Shown in pieces: positions 26,200 to 34,668 of a DNA stretch of 64,000 nucleotides (the stretch's first letter is position 1; each line of letters begins with the position of its first letter). The DNA comes from CAUZIZ01 sp965218775 (GTDB taxonomy: Bacteria; Acidobacteriota; UBA6911; RPQK01; JAJDTT01). The position numbers were made by a program, and so were the translations under genes. Location: assembly GCA_965218775.1 (NCBI GenBank), contig CBDCLS010000006.1:1736001-1800000 (forward strand). Reading direction: 5' to 3'. A model generated the notes under the pieces. That model searched no databases and had not been told where the DNA came from. It saw nothing but the letters and a program-made list of their open reading frames with translations.

Positions 26200-26955
26200 A
26201 TGCACTTCGTGGGCGTGATCCCGGCCCGTTACGCTTCTTCTCGGCTACCTGGAAAACCCCTCATCGAAATCGCTGGAAAGCCCTTGGTCCAGTGGGTCTA
26301 CGAACAGGCTAACAGGGCTCGCTGCCTGCAGCAGGTCATTGTGGCCACCGACGACGAGAGGATCTCCGACTCGGTCCGGTCGTGGGGTGGAGAAGTCATG
26401 ATGACGCGCAGCGATCACCTCAGTGGCACGGATCGGGTGGTCGAAGTCGCACAGGCTGTGCAAGCCGATGCGTTCCTCAATCTGCAGTGTGACGAACCCC
26501 AGATTGCCCCCGAGACGATTTGTTGTGTGTGTGAGTGCTTAGAGCAGGATCCCGATGTTGACGTGTCCACGGCAAGGGTGCCAATCCTCGACCTCGAGTC
26601 GGCCAACGATCCCCACGCCGTCAAGGTAGTTGTCGACAGTCGGAACCGAGCTCTCTATTTCTCACGCTCTCGGATTCCCTACAGCCAGGATAACGAGCTA
26701 TCCTGCTTCAAGCATCTTGGTATTTACGCATACCGGCGAAGCTTCCTGCTCGCTCTCCCCGAGGAGCGTTCTTCCCTGGAGCGCCTGGAGAAGTTGGAGC
26801 AGCTCAGGTGGCTGGAGAATGGAGTTCGGATCCATGTGGCGACGGTCAAAGAAGATAGCATCGGCGTCGATACCGGAGAGGACCTCGAACGTGTCAGACC
26901 TCTTTTGGAGAATACCCCCAAAGTCAAAGTAGCGAGTCAAGGGAAGGGAAGATAA
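26200..26955 (+). CDS. kdsB: 3-deoxy-manno-octulosonate cytidylyltransferase
   Basis: 251 residues beginning FVGVIPARYASSRLPGKPL, the nucleotide-binding N-terminus of KdsB. NLQCDEPQI and the later HLGIYAYRRSFL and GVDTGEDLERV are also typical. It activates KDO to CMP-KDO for lipopolysaccharide. Three bases separate it from pyrG, which makes the CTP it uses. Full length. Confidence 0.95.
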   Translation: MHFVGVIPARYASSRLPGKPLIEIAGKPLVQWVYEQANRARCLQQVIVATDDERISDSVRSWGGEVMMTRSDHLSGTDRVVEVAQAVQADAFLNLQCDEPQIAPETICCVCECLEQDPDVDVSTARVPILDLESANDPHAVKVVVDSRNRALYFSRSRIPYSQDNELSCFKHLGIYAYRRSFLLALPEERSSLERLEKLEQLRWLENGVRIHVATVKEDSIGVDTGEDLERVRPLLENTPKVKVASQGKGR

Positions 26956-26957
26956 GC

Positions 26958-28634
26958 ATGCCCACAAAGTTCATTTTCGTCACCGGTGGAGTCCTCAGTT
27001 CTCTAGGAAAAGGGTTGTCGGCAGCATCGATCGGCTGCCTGCTCGAAGCCAGAGGACTTAAGGTCACGTTGCTCAAATTGGATCCATACCTCAACGTGGA
27101 CCCGGGAACCATGAGTCCCTTCCAGCACGGTGAAGTGTTCGTAACCGACGATGGTGCCGAGACGGATCTTGATCTGGGCCATTACGAACGGTTTACGAAC
27201 GCGAAGATGACGAAGGAGAACAACTCTACCACCGGACGGATCTATCAGACGGTGATTGAGAAGGAGCGACAGGGAGAGTACCTCGGTAAGACAGTGCAGG
27301 TCATTCCCCATGTCACCAACGAAATCAAGGCAACCATAAAACGGCTGGATGACGCCGAGGTCGTGATCGTGGAGATCGGCGGTACTGTAGGCGATATTGA
27401 GAGCCTGCCCTTCCTCGAAGCAATCCGGCAAATGCGGAACGATGTGGGGAGAGAGAACTCGCTTTTCATCCATCTGACGCTGGTTCCCTTTGTTGGTCCG
27501 ACGCGAGAGCTCAAGACCAAGCCGACCCAACACTCGGTCCGGGAACTTCGAGCCATTGGTATTCAGGCTGATATCCTGCTTTGCCGGACCGACCAGTTCC
27601 TTTCCAAGGAACTCAAGGAGAAGATCTCCCTCTTCTGCAATGTGCCTTCAGAAGCCGTAATCACCGCCAAGGACGTGGAGAGCATCTATGAGGTTCCCGC
27701 GGTGTTTCAGGCTGAGGGCCTCGACTCGATCATCGCCAGGCAGCTGGAGCTGGCGGAGCATCCGACGGATCTGGAAGAGTGGAAGGAATTGGTAGCCAGT
27801 ATCCAGCAACCAGAAGAGGAAGTCACCGTCGGAATCATCGGTAAGTATGTCGGATATGAGGATTCCTATAAGAGTCTCAGCGAGGCTCTTTTGCACGGTG
27901 GGCTTCCCCATCACACCAAGGTCCAGCTGAAGTGGATCGAATCCGAAGGCCTGGTGGGCGAGGAGTGGGAAGAAAAGCTTCAGGATCTGGACGCCATCCT
28001 GGTCCCCGGGGGATTCGGTACCCGTGGGATCGAGGGAATGCTCAGTGCTATCCGCTATGCCCGGGTCAACAGCGTTCCCTATTTTGGAATCTGCTTGGGA
28101 ATGCAATGCCTCGTCATCGAGTTCGCCCGCAATGTCTGCTCGCTAGAGGCCAACAGTTCCGAGTTCGATCCTTCCGTAGCTCATAAGGTCATCTACAAGC
28201 TGCGTGAGCTTCTAGGTGTCGAAGCCATGGGTGGAACCATGAGATTGGGGGCGTATCCCTGCCTACTGGAAGAGGATTCTCTCGCCTCTCGAATCTACGA
28301 GAAACGGGAGATCTCGGAACGCCACCGCCATCGCTATGAGTTCAATCGCGAGTACGAGGAACTCCTGGTTAGCTACGGCTTGAAGATAGCCGGAAATTCT
28401 CCCGACCGAAACTTCGTCGAGATTGTTGAGTTACCTGAGCATCCCTGGTTCCTGGGCTGCCAGTTTCACCCCGAATTCAAGTCCAAGCCTCTGACGCCCC
28501 ATCCGCTGTTTGTCAGCTTCATCAGCGCCGCGCTGGATTACAAGCGTTCCAAGGCTACGGCCGGCGCCGAAGAGGTGGGCGTTGCGGATAAACCGCTGCA
28601 CCAGTTGGCTGGGTCGGATGAATCTGGTTTCTGA
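26958..28634 (+). CDS. pyrG: CTP synthase
   Basis: 558 residues. The synthase half begins TKFIFVTGGVLSSLGKGLSA; the glutaminase half has the catalytic Cys in FGICLGMQC and the His-Glu pair in QFHPEF. It converts UTP to CTP with glutamine. It is in an operon with kdsB upstream; kdsA and kdsD follow after a family A palindrome. Confidence 0.97.
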   Translation: MPTKFIFVTGGVLSSLGKGLSAASIGCLLEARGLKVTLLKLDPYLNVDPGTMSPFQHGEVFVTDDGAETDLDLGHYERFTNAKMTKENNSTTGRIYQTVIEKERQGEYLGKTVQVIPHVTNEIKATIKRLDDAEVVIVEIGGTVGDIESLPFLEAIRQMRNDVGRENSLFIHLTLVPFVGPTRELKTKPTQHSVRELRAIGIQADILLCRTDQFLSKELKEKISLFCNVPSEAVITAKDVESIYEVPAVFQAEGLDSIIARQLELAEHPTDLEEWKELVASIQQPEEEVTVGIIGKYVGYEDSYKSLSEALLHGGLPHHTKVQLKWIESEGLVGEEWEEKLQDLDAILVPGGFGTRGIEGMLSAIRYARVNSVPYFGICLGMQCLVIEFARNVCSLEANSSEFDPSVAHKVIYKLRELLGVEAMGGTMRLGAYPCLLEEDSLASRIYEKREISERHRHRYEFNREYEELLVSYGLKIAGNSPDRNFVEIVELPEHPWFLGCQFHPEFKSKPLTPHPLFVSFISAALDYKRSKATAGAEEVGVADKPLHQLAGSDESGF

Positions 28635-28644
28635 GAACAGCGGA

Positions 28645-28843
28645 AAACAAATCCCAAGATACAAGATACAAACAAATCTCAAATCCCAAGCACCAATTCG
28701 CAGACCAGAGTCGAACCGATCAGGCGAGTAGTATCCAAAGAAGATTCACGGTTTGGAATTTGGAACTTGGAACTTGTTTGTATCTTGTATCTTGGGATTT
28801 GAGATCTGTCTGTATTTTGTACCTTGGTGCTTGGGATTTGGGT
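28645..28843. repeat. Repeat family A palindrome, copy 3
   Basis: Between pyrG and kdsA. Left arm CCAAGATACAAGATACAAAC, AAATCTCAAATCCCAAGC; right arm TTGTTTGTATCTTGTATCTT, GGGATTTGAGATC, plus a duplicated partial arm at 28810-28843. Unrelated loop of about 50 bases. Confidence 0.8.
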
Positions 28844-28857
28844 ATCATCTGAAAACG

Positions 28858-29706
28858 ATGGTATCTCCTCGTGTGATTTCCTTCCAGGCGTGGGAGGCGG
28901 GAGGGAGGAATCCCTTCTTCCTCATTGCGGGCCCCTGCGTGATCGAGAGTGAAGATCACTGCATGCAGATGGCGACCCGCCTGAAGGCGATCACTTCCTC
29001 CCTCGGTATCCCCTTCATTTTCAAGGCCTCCTACGACAAGGCCAACCGAACCTCGGTAGGATCCTATCGCGGACCCGGTTTGGATGAGGGCTTGAGAATT
29101 CTTGCTCGGGTTCGAGATGAATTGGAGCTTCCCGTCCTTTCCGACGTCCACGAAGTCTCCCAGGTCGCACCTGCTGCCGAGGTGCTCGAGATCCTGCAGA
29201 TCCCGGCTTTTCTCTGTCGACAAACGGATCTGATCGTCGCCGCTGCGGCGACTGGGAAGGTGGTCAATATCAAGAAGGGGCAATTCCTCGCTCCCTGGGA
29301 CATCAGCCACGTCCTGGAGAAGGCAGAGAGCACGGGAAACTCCCGATTGATGGTGACGGAACGAGGATTCGCCTTCGGTTACAACAACCTGGTTGTGGAC
29401 TTCAAGGGGCTGAGCTCGATGCGACGGCTCGGCTTTCCGATCGTCTTCGATGCCACCCATAGCGTGCAGCTGCCTGGAGGTGCCGGAAGTTCCAGTTCAG
29501 GTGAGCGTGAGTTCATTCCTGACTTGGCGCGGGCGGCGGTCGCGGTTGGAACGGATGGGCTTTTCCTAGAGGTCCACGATGACCCAGATCGGGCTCTGAG
29601 CGATGGTCCTAACGCCTTGCAGATCGACTCGCTTGAGGATATCTTGAAGCTCCTCAAGCAGATCGACGCTTTGGTGAAGGGTAGGGAAGATGAGACCGAG
29701 AGGTAG
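28858..29706 (+). CDS. kdsA: 3-deoxy-8-phosphooctulonate synthase
   Basis: 282 residues from ATG at 28858. Motifs FFLIAGPCVIES (PEP/metal site), FKASYDKANRTS (the KDO8P synthase KANRxS signature), LPVLSDVHE and FDATHSVQLPGG. It condenses PEP with arabinose 5-phosphate. The Cys in GPCVIE suggests a metal-dependent class, which is an inference. It overlaps kdsD by 17 bases. Confidence 0.95.
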   Translation: MVSPRVISFQAWEAGGRNPFFLIAGPCVIESEDHCMQMATRLKAITSSLGIPFIFKASYDKANRTSVGSYRGPGLDEGLRILARVRDELELPVLSDVHEVSQVAPAAEVLEILQIPAFLCRQTDLIVAAAATGKVVNIKKGQFLAPWDISHVLEKAESTGNSRLMVTERGFAFGYNNLVVDFKGLSSMRRLGFPIVFDATHSVQLPGGAGSSSSGEREFIPDLARAAVAVGTDGLFLEVHDDPDRALSDGPNALQIDSLEDILKLLKQIDALVKGREDETER

Positions 29707-30739
29707 CAGCCGGGGCGCTGAGGCGACTTCGTTCGACAGCGGAACGCCCGGCGCGAGCGCATCTGACCTTTCAGGCGGCGGCCCACGAGAAACCGCTCGG
29801 CAGGTTCTGGAGATCGAAGCGGCGGCTATCTCTGGTCTGGTGTCCAGACTGGACGAGAAGTTCGATAAAGCAGTGCTTTGGATGGCTGCCTGCCGGGGTC
29901 GGGTGGTGACGACGGGCATGGGCAAGTCGGGCATCATCAGCAGGAAAATTGCGGCAACGCTGGCCAGCACGGGAACTCCGGCACTCTTTCTCAGTCCGGC
30001 CGAGGCGATCCATGGTGATCTCGGTATGCTGGCCTCCGGTGATCTGGTGCTCGCCGTTTCCAACAGCGGAGAAACGGAGGAGATCGTCCGTTTGATCCCA
30101 ACAGTAAAACGTCTCGGCATCCCCGTGGTCAGTCTGGTTGGTGATGCGGAGTCGACCATTGCGCGTAACTCTGATCTAGTCCTCGACGTTGGCGTCGACC
30201 GAGAGGCCTGTCCCTTTGACCTGGCGCCGACTGCATCTACCACCGCCTCGCTGGCGCTGGGAGATGCCCTGGCGATTGCCCTTTCCCAGGAGAAGGGGCT
30301 GAGTCTCAAAGAGTTCGCCCGACTCCATCCGGGTGGACGGCTGGGTCAGAAACTGACGCTGGTCGGTGATCTGATGCATACAGGAAACGAGGTCCCCAAG
30401 GTACAGACCTCGACCCCGATGGACGAGGTGATTCACGAGATCTCTCGAATGGCGTTGGGGATTGTTTGCGTCGTAGGAGAACAGGATGTACTGGTAGGAG
30501 TGATTTCAGACGGAGACCTCAGAAGACTGCTTCAGCACAGGCGGGCTGCTCTGCTGGAACAGACCGCTTTAGAATGCATGACCCCAGCTCCGGTCACGGT
30601 AGGATCGGGGGAATTGGCAGTCAAGGCACTTCACCTGATGGAGGAGAAGAAGATCACTGCCCTGGTGGTCCCCGATGAAGCCGGTAGGGTCATTGGAATC
30701 ATCCATCTCCACGATCTGTGGGGCACGGAGATGTTCTAG
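29690..30739 (+). CDS. kdsD: Arabinose-5-phosphate isomerase
   Basis: 349 residues. The SIS domain (TTGMGKSGIISRKIAATLAS, SNSGETEEIV, HPGGRLG) is followed by two CBS domains (from about 215). It makes arabinose 5-phosphate for KdsA, and the 17-base overlap with kdsA fits that. The N-terminal 30 residues look unstructured, so a start nearer the SIS domain is possible. No kdsC phosphatase gene follows; a hairpin repeat and a convergent gene do. Confidence 0.93.
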   Translation: MRPRGSSRGAEATSFDSGTPGASASDLSGGGPRETARQVLEIEAAAISGLVSRLDEKFDKAVLWMAACRGRVVTTGMGKSGIISRKIAATLASTGTPALFLSPAEAIHGDLGMLASGDLVLAVSNSGETEEIVRLIPTVKRLGIPVVSLVGDAESTIARNSDLVLDVGVDREACPFDLAPTASTTASLALGDALAIALSQEKGLSLKEFARLHPGGRLGQKLTLVGDLMHTGNEVPKVQTSTPMDEVIHEISRMALGIVCVVGEQDVLVGVISDGDLRRLLQHRRAALLEQTALECMTPAPVTVGSGELAVKALHLMEEKKITALVVPDEAGRVIGIIHLHDLWGTEMF

Positions 30740-30766
30740 AGCTCCTTGGTCAGTGAAAAGTCCACA

Positions 30767-30960
30767 GTACCTGTTTAGCGCCCGACCCTTGCCCTCGCCC
30801 TCGCCCTCAAACTTGCCTTTGCCTTTGCCTTTGCCTTTCCCGCCACCCTTCTGAAACTCCCGACGAGGATTGTTCTTGGATAGGGTGGAAAGGAAAGGGT
30901 AAGGGCAGAGGCAAAGGCAGGTTTGAGGGCAAAGGCAAGGGCAAAGACTAGTCTGGGTAC
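30767..30960. repeat. Hexamer-arm hairpin, copy at 30.8 kb between convergent genes
   Basis: GTACCTGTTTAGCGCCC at 30767 and a closing GGGTAC at 30960. The left arm (CCCTCGCCCTCAAACTTGCC, TTTGCC repeats, CCACCCT) pairs over about 60 bases with the right arm (AGGGTGG, GGCAAAGGCAGGTTTGAGGG). CTCAAACTTGCCTTTGCC is shared with the left arm of the four-helix element (TTCAAACTTGCCTTTGCC). Flanks GTGAAAAGTCCACA and TGCATGCTTTCAC are also roughly inverse. Confidence 0.8.
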
Positions 30961-30969
30961 TGCATGCTT

Positions 30970-31782
30970 TCACCCCAGGGCTACGTCGAGGATCATCATC
31001 ACCACGAAGCCCAGGATGGCGAAGATTGTGGGCAGATCGGTGTCCCCGCTCCTTTGCGATTCGGGAATGACCTCTTCGACCACGACAAAGATCATGGCCC
31101 CGGCGGCGAATCCAAAGGCATAAGGCAGGAGCGGCTCAGCCAGGAGAACGGCGACGGCTCCAAGGACTCCAGCAACCGGTTCTACGACTCCCGATAGTTG
31201 CCCGTACCAGAAGCTCCTTAGCCGAGAAACGCCTTCCCTCCGTAGCGGCATCGAGACGGCGAGGCCCTCCGGGAAGTTCTGAATTCCGATGCCAAGGGCC
31301 AGGGCCACCGCGCCGCCTAAAGACACTGAGGGAAGTCCGGAGGCAACCGACCCGAAGGCGACACCGACGGCGAGACCCTCGGGTATATTGTGCAAGGTGA
31401 TTGCCAGAACCAAAAGAGTGGCACGCTGCCAGGCGGTCTTCATTCCCTCAGCCTCCCGCCTAGCAAATCCCGGGTGGAGGTGAGGCAGGATCTTGTCTAT
31501 GCCCAGCAGAAACAGCGCTCCAGTAAGAAACCCGAGGGCAGCCGGAAACCAGGCTGGAACGCTCTTTCCCTCTGACATCTCGATGGCGGGGGCCAGGAGT
31601 GACCAGAAACTCGCCGCTATCATTACTCCAGCAGCGAACCCCAGCATGCCGTCCATGACCCTCCTGCTGGGATGGCGACTGACAAACACCAACGATGCTC
31701 CCAGTGCTGTTAGTCCCCAGGTGAAAAGCGTAGCAACTAGCGCCTGAGTGATTGGGTTTAGCCCTTCGACCAGCTCGATCAT
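30970..31782 (-). CDS. ZIP family metal transporter
   Basis: 270 residues from ATG at 31782. About eight hydrophobic segments, with the ZIP metal site ITLHNIPEGLAVGVAFG in segment four and NFPEGLAVSMPL in segment five; a His-rich ILPHLHPGF lies in the cytoplasmic loop. Probably imports or exports zinc or other divalent metals across the inner membrane. An upstream in-frame start at 31824 would add 14 polar residues and seems less likely. Convergent with kdsD. Confidence 0.88.
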   Translation of the reverse strand: MIELVEGLNPITQALVATLFTWGLTALGASLVFVSRHPSRRVMDGMLGFAAGVMIAASFWSLLAPAIEMSEGKSVPAWFPAALGFLTGALFLLGIDKILPHLHPGFARREAEGMKTAWQRATLLVLAITLHNIPEGLAVGVAFGSVASGLPSVSLGGAVALALGIGIQNFPEGLAVSMPLRREGVSRLRSFWYGQLSGVVEPVAGVLGAVAVLLAEPLLPYAFGFAAGAMIFVVVEEVIPESQRSGDTDLPTIFAILGFVVMMILDVALG

Positions 31783-32012
31783 CTTAAGTCTCTCTCTTGA
31801 ATCGATATTCCGGATCCGAGGCACCTGTTCGGTGCGTTGTTCAGTCTCAACAGACCCGGAGGGGTGCGGCCAAGATATCCAACTCTAGCAGCATGCCCTG
31901 AAAGGGGTTCCCACCTACTTGTGTTGCGCCGCTTCAACAGCGTAGGATCGCGACGACCGCTAGTCCCGCTCGATCTGCAAATGGGAAACAGACTACAGGA
32001 GCTTCTAGCGCC

Positions 32013-32606
32013 ATGGACTCGGCCCGCTACTACCTGGCCCTGATTCTGCTGGTGATCCTGCCCCCGCTGATCCTTTTCTGGATAGTCATCCATCCCCTGA
32101 TCCATTTTTGGCGCCGGCTCGGACCCAGCCGGACCTATGCCCTCGTGGGGACACCAATGGTGATCCTGATGGCACCGATCTTCCTGCAGCGAAATCGACT
32201 GCTGTCGATGGAGCTTGGAACCAACTATTGGCTGTTGGCATTGGGAGTCCTGTGCCTTATAGCGGCCTCTCGAATGAGACAGCTACAACACCGCCACATG
32301 CCCAACCGGGTGCTGGTCGGTCTACCCGAATTGGCTCCCCAGCGCTATCCGACTCGGCTCGTAACCGGCGGACCTTATGCGCGGATCCGACACCCACGTT
32401 ATGTTGAATTCGCCCTCGCCATCTTTGCGTTCTGCCTCGTGGCCAACTACATGAGCCTGTACCTTGTGTGTGCCCTTTGGGTAGCAGCTATCTATTTCAT
32501 TGTCTTGCTGGAAGAGCGGGAGCTGGTGGAGCGTTTCGGGGAAGAATATGAGGCCTATCGTCGCCAGGTTCCTCGGTTCATACCCCGATTCAAGGGAGAA
32601 GATTAG
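32013..32606 (+). CDS. Isoprenylcysteine carboxyl methyltransferase-like membrane protein
   Basis: 197 residues with four or five membrane segments. The C-terminal catalytic region is typical of the ICMT/PEMT family: GPYARIRHPRYVE (SAM-binding) and EERELVERFGEEYEAYRRQV ending in RFIP. Bacterial members methylate small lipids or quinone-like compounds; the substrate here is unknown. It stands alone, followed by repeat sequence. Confidence 0.8.
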   Translation: MDSARYYLALILLVILPPLILFWIVIHPLIHFWRRLGPSRTYALVGTPMVILMAPIFLQRNRLLSMELGTNYWLLALGVLCLIAASRMRQLQHRHMPNRVLVGLPELAPQRYPTRLVTGGPYARIRHPRYVEFALAIFAFCLVANYMSLYLVCALWVAAIYFIVLLEERELVERFGEEYEAYRRQVPRFIPRFKGED

Positions 32607-32608
32607 GT

Positions 32609-32795
32609 CTAATAGTGAGCAGTGATGAAGTGAGCAGTGAGCAGTGCCGGAAGCAGACGCTGCCGCGAATGGGTAGACCTCCAGTATTACGAAGCCAAGT
32701 CCAGCAGAGCCGCGAACGACTTGACTCGCTAGTAACATGAGGCCATGTTCCGAGGAGAGAGCCGGAAAACAGCACAATTCCTCGTGTCCTCAATC
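32609..32795. repeat. Composite repeat G with heptamer start, copy 1
   Basis: AATAGTGAGCAG heptamer words, then GGGTAGACCTCCAGTATTAC, GAAGCCAAGTCCAGCAGAGC, CGCGAACGACTTGACTCGCT and GTTCCGAGGAGAGAGCC. The same order occurs in reverse at 47835-48030; the CCAGCAGAGCCGCGAACGGC part also at 51890. Confidence 0.7.
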
Positions 32796-32825
32796 GTTGG
32801 TTTCTCGAGGTTCCTGTGTTCCGCT

Positions 32826-32946
32826 GTACGCATCCCCTTCAGGGATGAAATCCGAAGGCGGCGGGGCTCCCCCAGGGTTGGGAAACCCTGGGCTGGAATA
32901 CGCAATCCCGTTGGGATTGGCCTCGATTAGAAAGTTGAAAACCGTG
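32826..32946. repeat. Repeat family D, intact copy
   Basis: From GCATCCCCTTCAGGGATG through CCCAGGGTTGGGAAACCCTG (a stem-loop) and CAATCCCGTTGGGATTG (a second stem-loop) to AGAAAGTTGAAAACCG. It is the uninterrupted counterpart of the copy split by the four-helix element at 11658-12468. Confidence 0.85.
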
Positions 32947-33035
32947 AACATTCCTCTCTTCCCGGCACTACCAGTCCTCGGGAAGAGTTTCTTTCTCGAA
33001 TGGGGCCAGCGCCTCTGAGGCTGGGAGCCGCTCCA

Positions 33036-33542
33036 ATGCATACCTGGCACCTGGTTTCCATGTGGCTTCACATTCTGGCAGCCGCCTTCTGGATCGGAGG
33101 CTCCCTCTTTCTGGCACTGGTCCTGATTCCGGGTCTGCGTGCCTCCTCACTCCGCGACAGGATGGCCGAGCTCGTGACGGTCGTCGCCCAGCGCTTCTCC
33201 TGGGCGGCGTGGACTGGCTTTGGACTGTTGGTGGTAACGGGTGTCTTCAACCTCATCTATCGGGGGATGACGGTGGAAGGGATCGCCAGCGGAGAGTTCT
33301 GGAGAAGTTGGTACGGGGAGGTGCTAGCCTGGAAGTTGACCCTGGTTCTTCTGATTCTCTTGTTGAGTGGAGTTCACGATTTCTTTCTGGGACCGTGGGC
33401 CGGCCGCGTGTGGAGGGAGAATCCCGACTCCCGTTTGGCGCTGCGACTTCGCCTGGTTGCCCGATGGATCGGGAGAACCAACCTGTTTTTGGGCCTCATC
33501 GTGGTCGCTTTGGGGATCATCCTGACCCGTGGCTGGCCCTAG
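33036..33542 (+). CDS. CopD-like membrane protein
   Basis: 168 residues from ATG at 33036 with four membrane segments. WLHILAAAFWIGGSLFLALV at the start, AWTGFGLLVVTGVFNL, KLTLVLLILLLSGVHDFFLG and LFLGLIVVALGII follow the pattern of CopD/YozB-like four-helix membrane proteins in which conserved His residues may bind heme or copper. Function uncertain. A start 12 codons upstream is possible but lacks a ribosome site. Its TAG stop lies in a CTAG that is also the MITE target. Confidence 0.7.
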   Translation: MHTWHLVSMWLHILAAAFWIGGSLFLALVLIPGLRASSLRDRMAELVTVVAQRFSWAAWTGFGLLVVTGVFNLIYRGMTVEGIASGEFWRSWYGEVLAWKLTLVLLILLLSGVHDFFLGPWAGRVWRENPDSRLALRLRLVARWIGRTNLFLGLIVVALGIILTRGWP

Positions 33543-33721
33543 CCCGCATTTCTCATCGCCGGTCTACTACGTCGCCGCAATCATCCGCCCTGGCTGTGTT
33601 TCGCTCGGTCGGCCTCCTCGACGTACTGTACAAGTACGACTGCGGAGGCCTCGGTCGCAAGCCTTGCCAGGACGGCCCTTGCGACGCCTCGCTACGACAG
33701 GCGATGAGAAATGCGGGCTAG
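33539..33721. mobile_element. IS630/Tc1-type MITE, copy 3, between convergent stop codons
   Basis: 183 bases including CTAG at both ends and a 22-base perfect terminal inverted repeat. The sequence agrees with copy 2 except for a short internal deletion of CGTACGCCGC-type bases. The left CTAG contains the TAG stop of the upstream plus-strand gene, and the right CTAG contains the TAG stop of the minus-strand gene. Confidence 0.9.
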
Positions 33722-34653
33722 TTGAAGCAAGTTCCTGGGTGTACGGAATTCCGTCCCCGGTAGAGTTCAGCACACTGGCGGCACAGGCTCTGATTGGGTT
33801 TCCACTCTGGGAAATCCTTTGAGATCTCCTGCCGGACCTCTTCGGATAGATGGGTTCCACTTTGCAAGTCAAACGACGGGAACTGGCACAGCGAACAATG
33901 TCCCGCAGCTGGCTCGCCCTCAGTGCTCGCCTCCGCTCCGATTTCGGGGTCCAAGGCAAAGTTGACCAAGGCCTGATGGGTTTGAAAGGGCTGCTCGAAC
34001 CAATCCGCAAACAGATCCTCACATTGTTGCCCGAGCATCGGAAAGGGCGCCCTCAATTCTGTAAGGCGGCGATCCCGCACCTGTGGCGGCGCCCAACCCC
34101 GACGCAGTAGCCGCCCATCGATCCAGCAGTCCCACAACACTCGATAGCGATCACGAATCAGCTTATCCAGGGCCGGGGTGGCCTCCAGTTGGGGTAGTTC
34201 GGGTTCATATCCGAAGCCTGGGTCCAACATGTCTGCCAGGTGCATCAGCTCGTGCCGAAGAAAGGCCAGGAGAGGCTCTCGATCCAGGATCTTAGAAGGC
34301 CGTAGCCTCATGACTACACGCTTTGGTATCGATCCAAAAAGGTCAGCTCCTTCGTCCCTTGAGAAGATGGCCGGCAGCACCCGGCATCCCCGGGTGCGCT
34401 GGATCACCGTGGGCTGTTCCTCCAGGGCGCAGACTACAGGATGACCCAGTTCGAGCTGCTGGAACCATCTCCGATGAAGCCGTTGAAATTGCCGTTCTCG
34501 CTCTTCTTCTTCGGCGACTTCGTAAATTCGATCGTGCGCTTGACGGAAGCGGGCTTCGTCAGGATGACCGGGAATGGCCAGGAGAACCGACTCTTCCGCC
34601 AATCCAGAGTCAAACTGGATCTGAAATGATGCTGGCAGGGTGGGGGATTGCAT
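33718..34653 (-). CDS. HExxH and CxxC-containing protein of the molybdoenzyme operon
   Basis: About 311 residues from ATG at 34653 (a TTG at 34665 adds four). The middle has LRHELMHLADMLDP, an HExxH zinc-peptidase-like motif, followed by a conserved-looking YRVLWDCWIDGRL. The C-terminus has two Cys pairs (CSLCQFPSF and CRQCAEL) that could form a zinc ribbon. No family recognised. It is the last gene of the operon, four codons after the TorD-like gene, so a maturation or assembly role for the enzyme is a reasonable guess; FdhE-like metal-binding helpers are one comparison. Confidence 0.6.
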   Translation of the reverse strand: MQSPTLPASFQIQFDSGLAEESVLLAIPGHPDEARFRQAHDRIYEVAEEEERERQFQRLHRRWFQQLELGHPVVCALEEQPTVIQRTRGCRVLPAIFSRDEGADLFGSIPKRVVMRLRPSKILDREPLLAFLRHELMHLADMLDPGFGYEPELPQLEATPALDKLIRDRYRVLWDCWIDGRLLRRGWAPPQVRDRRLTELRAPFPMLGQQCEDLFADWFEQPFQTHQALVNFALDPEIGAEASTEGEPAAGHCSLCQFPSFDLQSGTHLSEEVRQEISKDFPEWKPNQSLCRQCAELYRGRNSVHPGTCFN

Positions 34654-34668
34654 GTTGGCTCGCAAGAG

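Noticed and set aside
31783..32012. Small plus-strand frame (about 68 codons) before the methyltransferase gene
   Set aside because: Low-complexity Arg/Pro-rich translation and no ribosome site; probably leader DNA.
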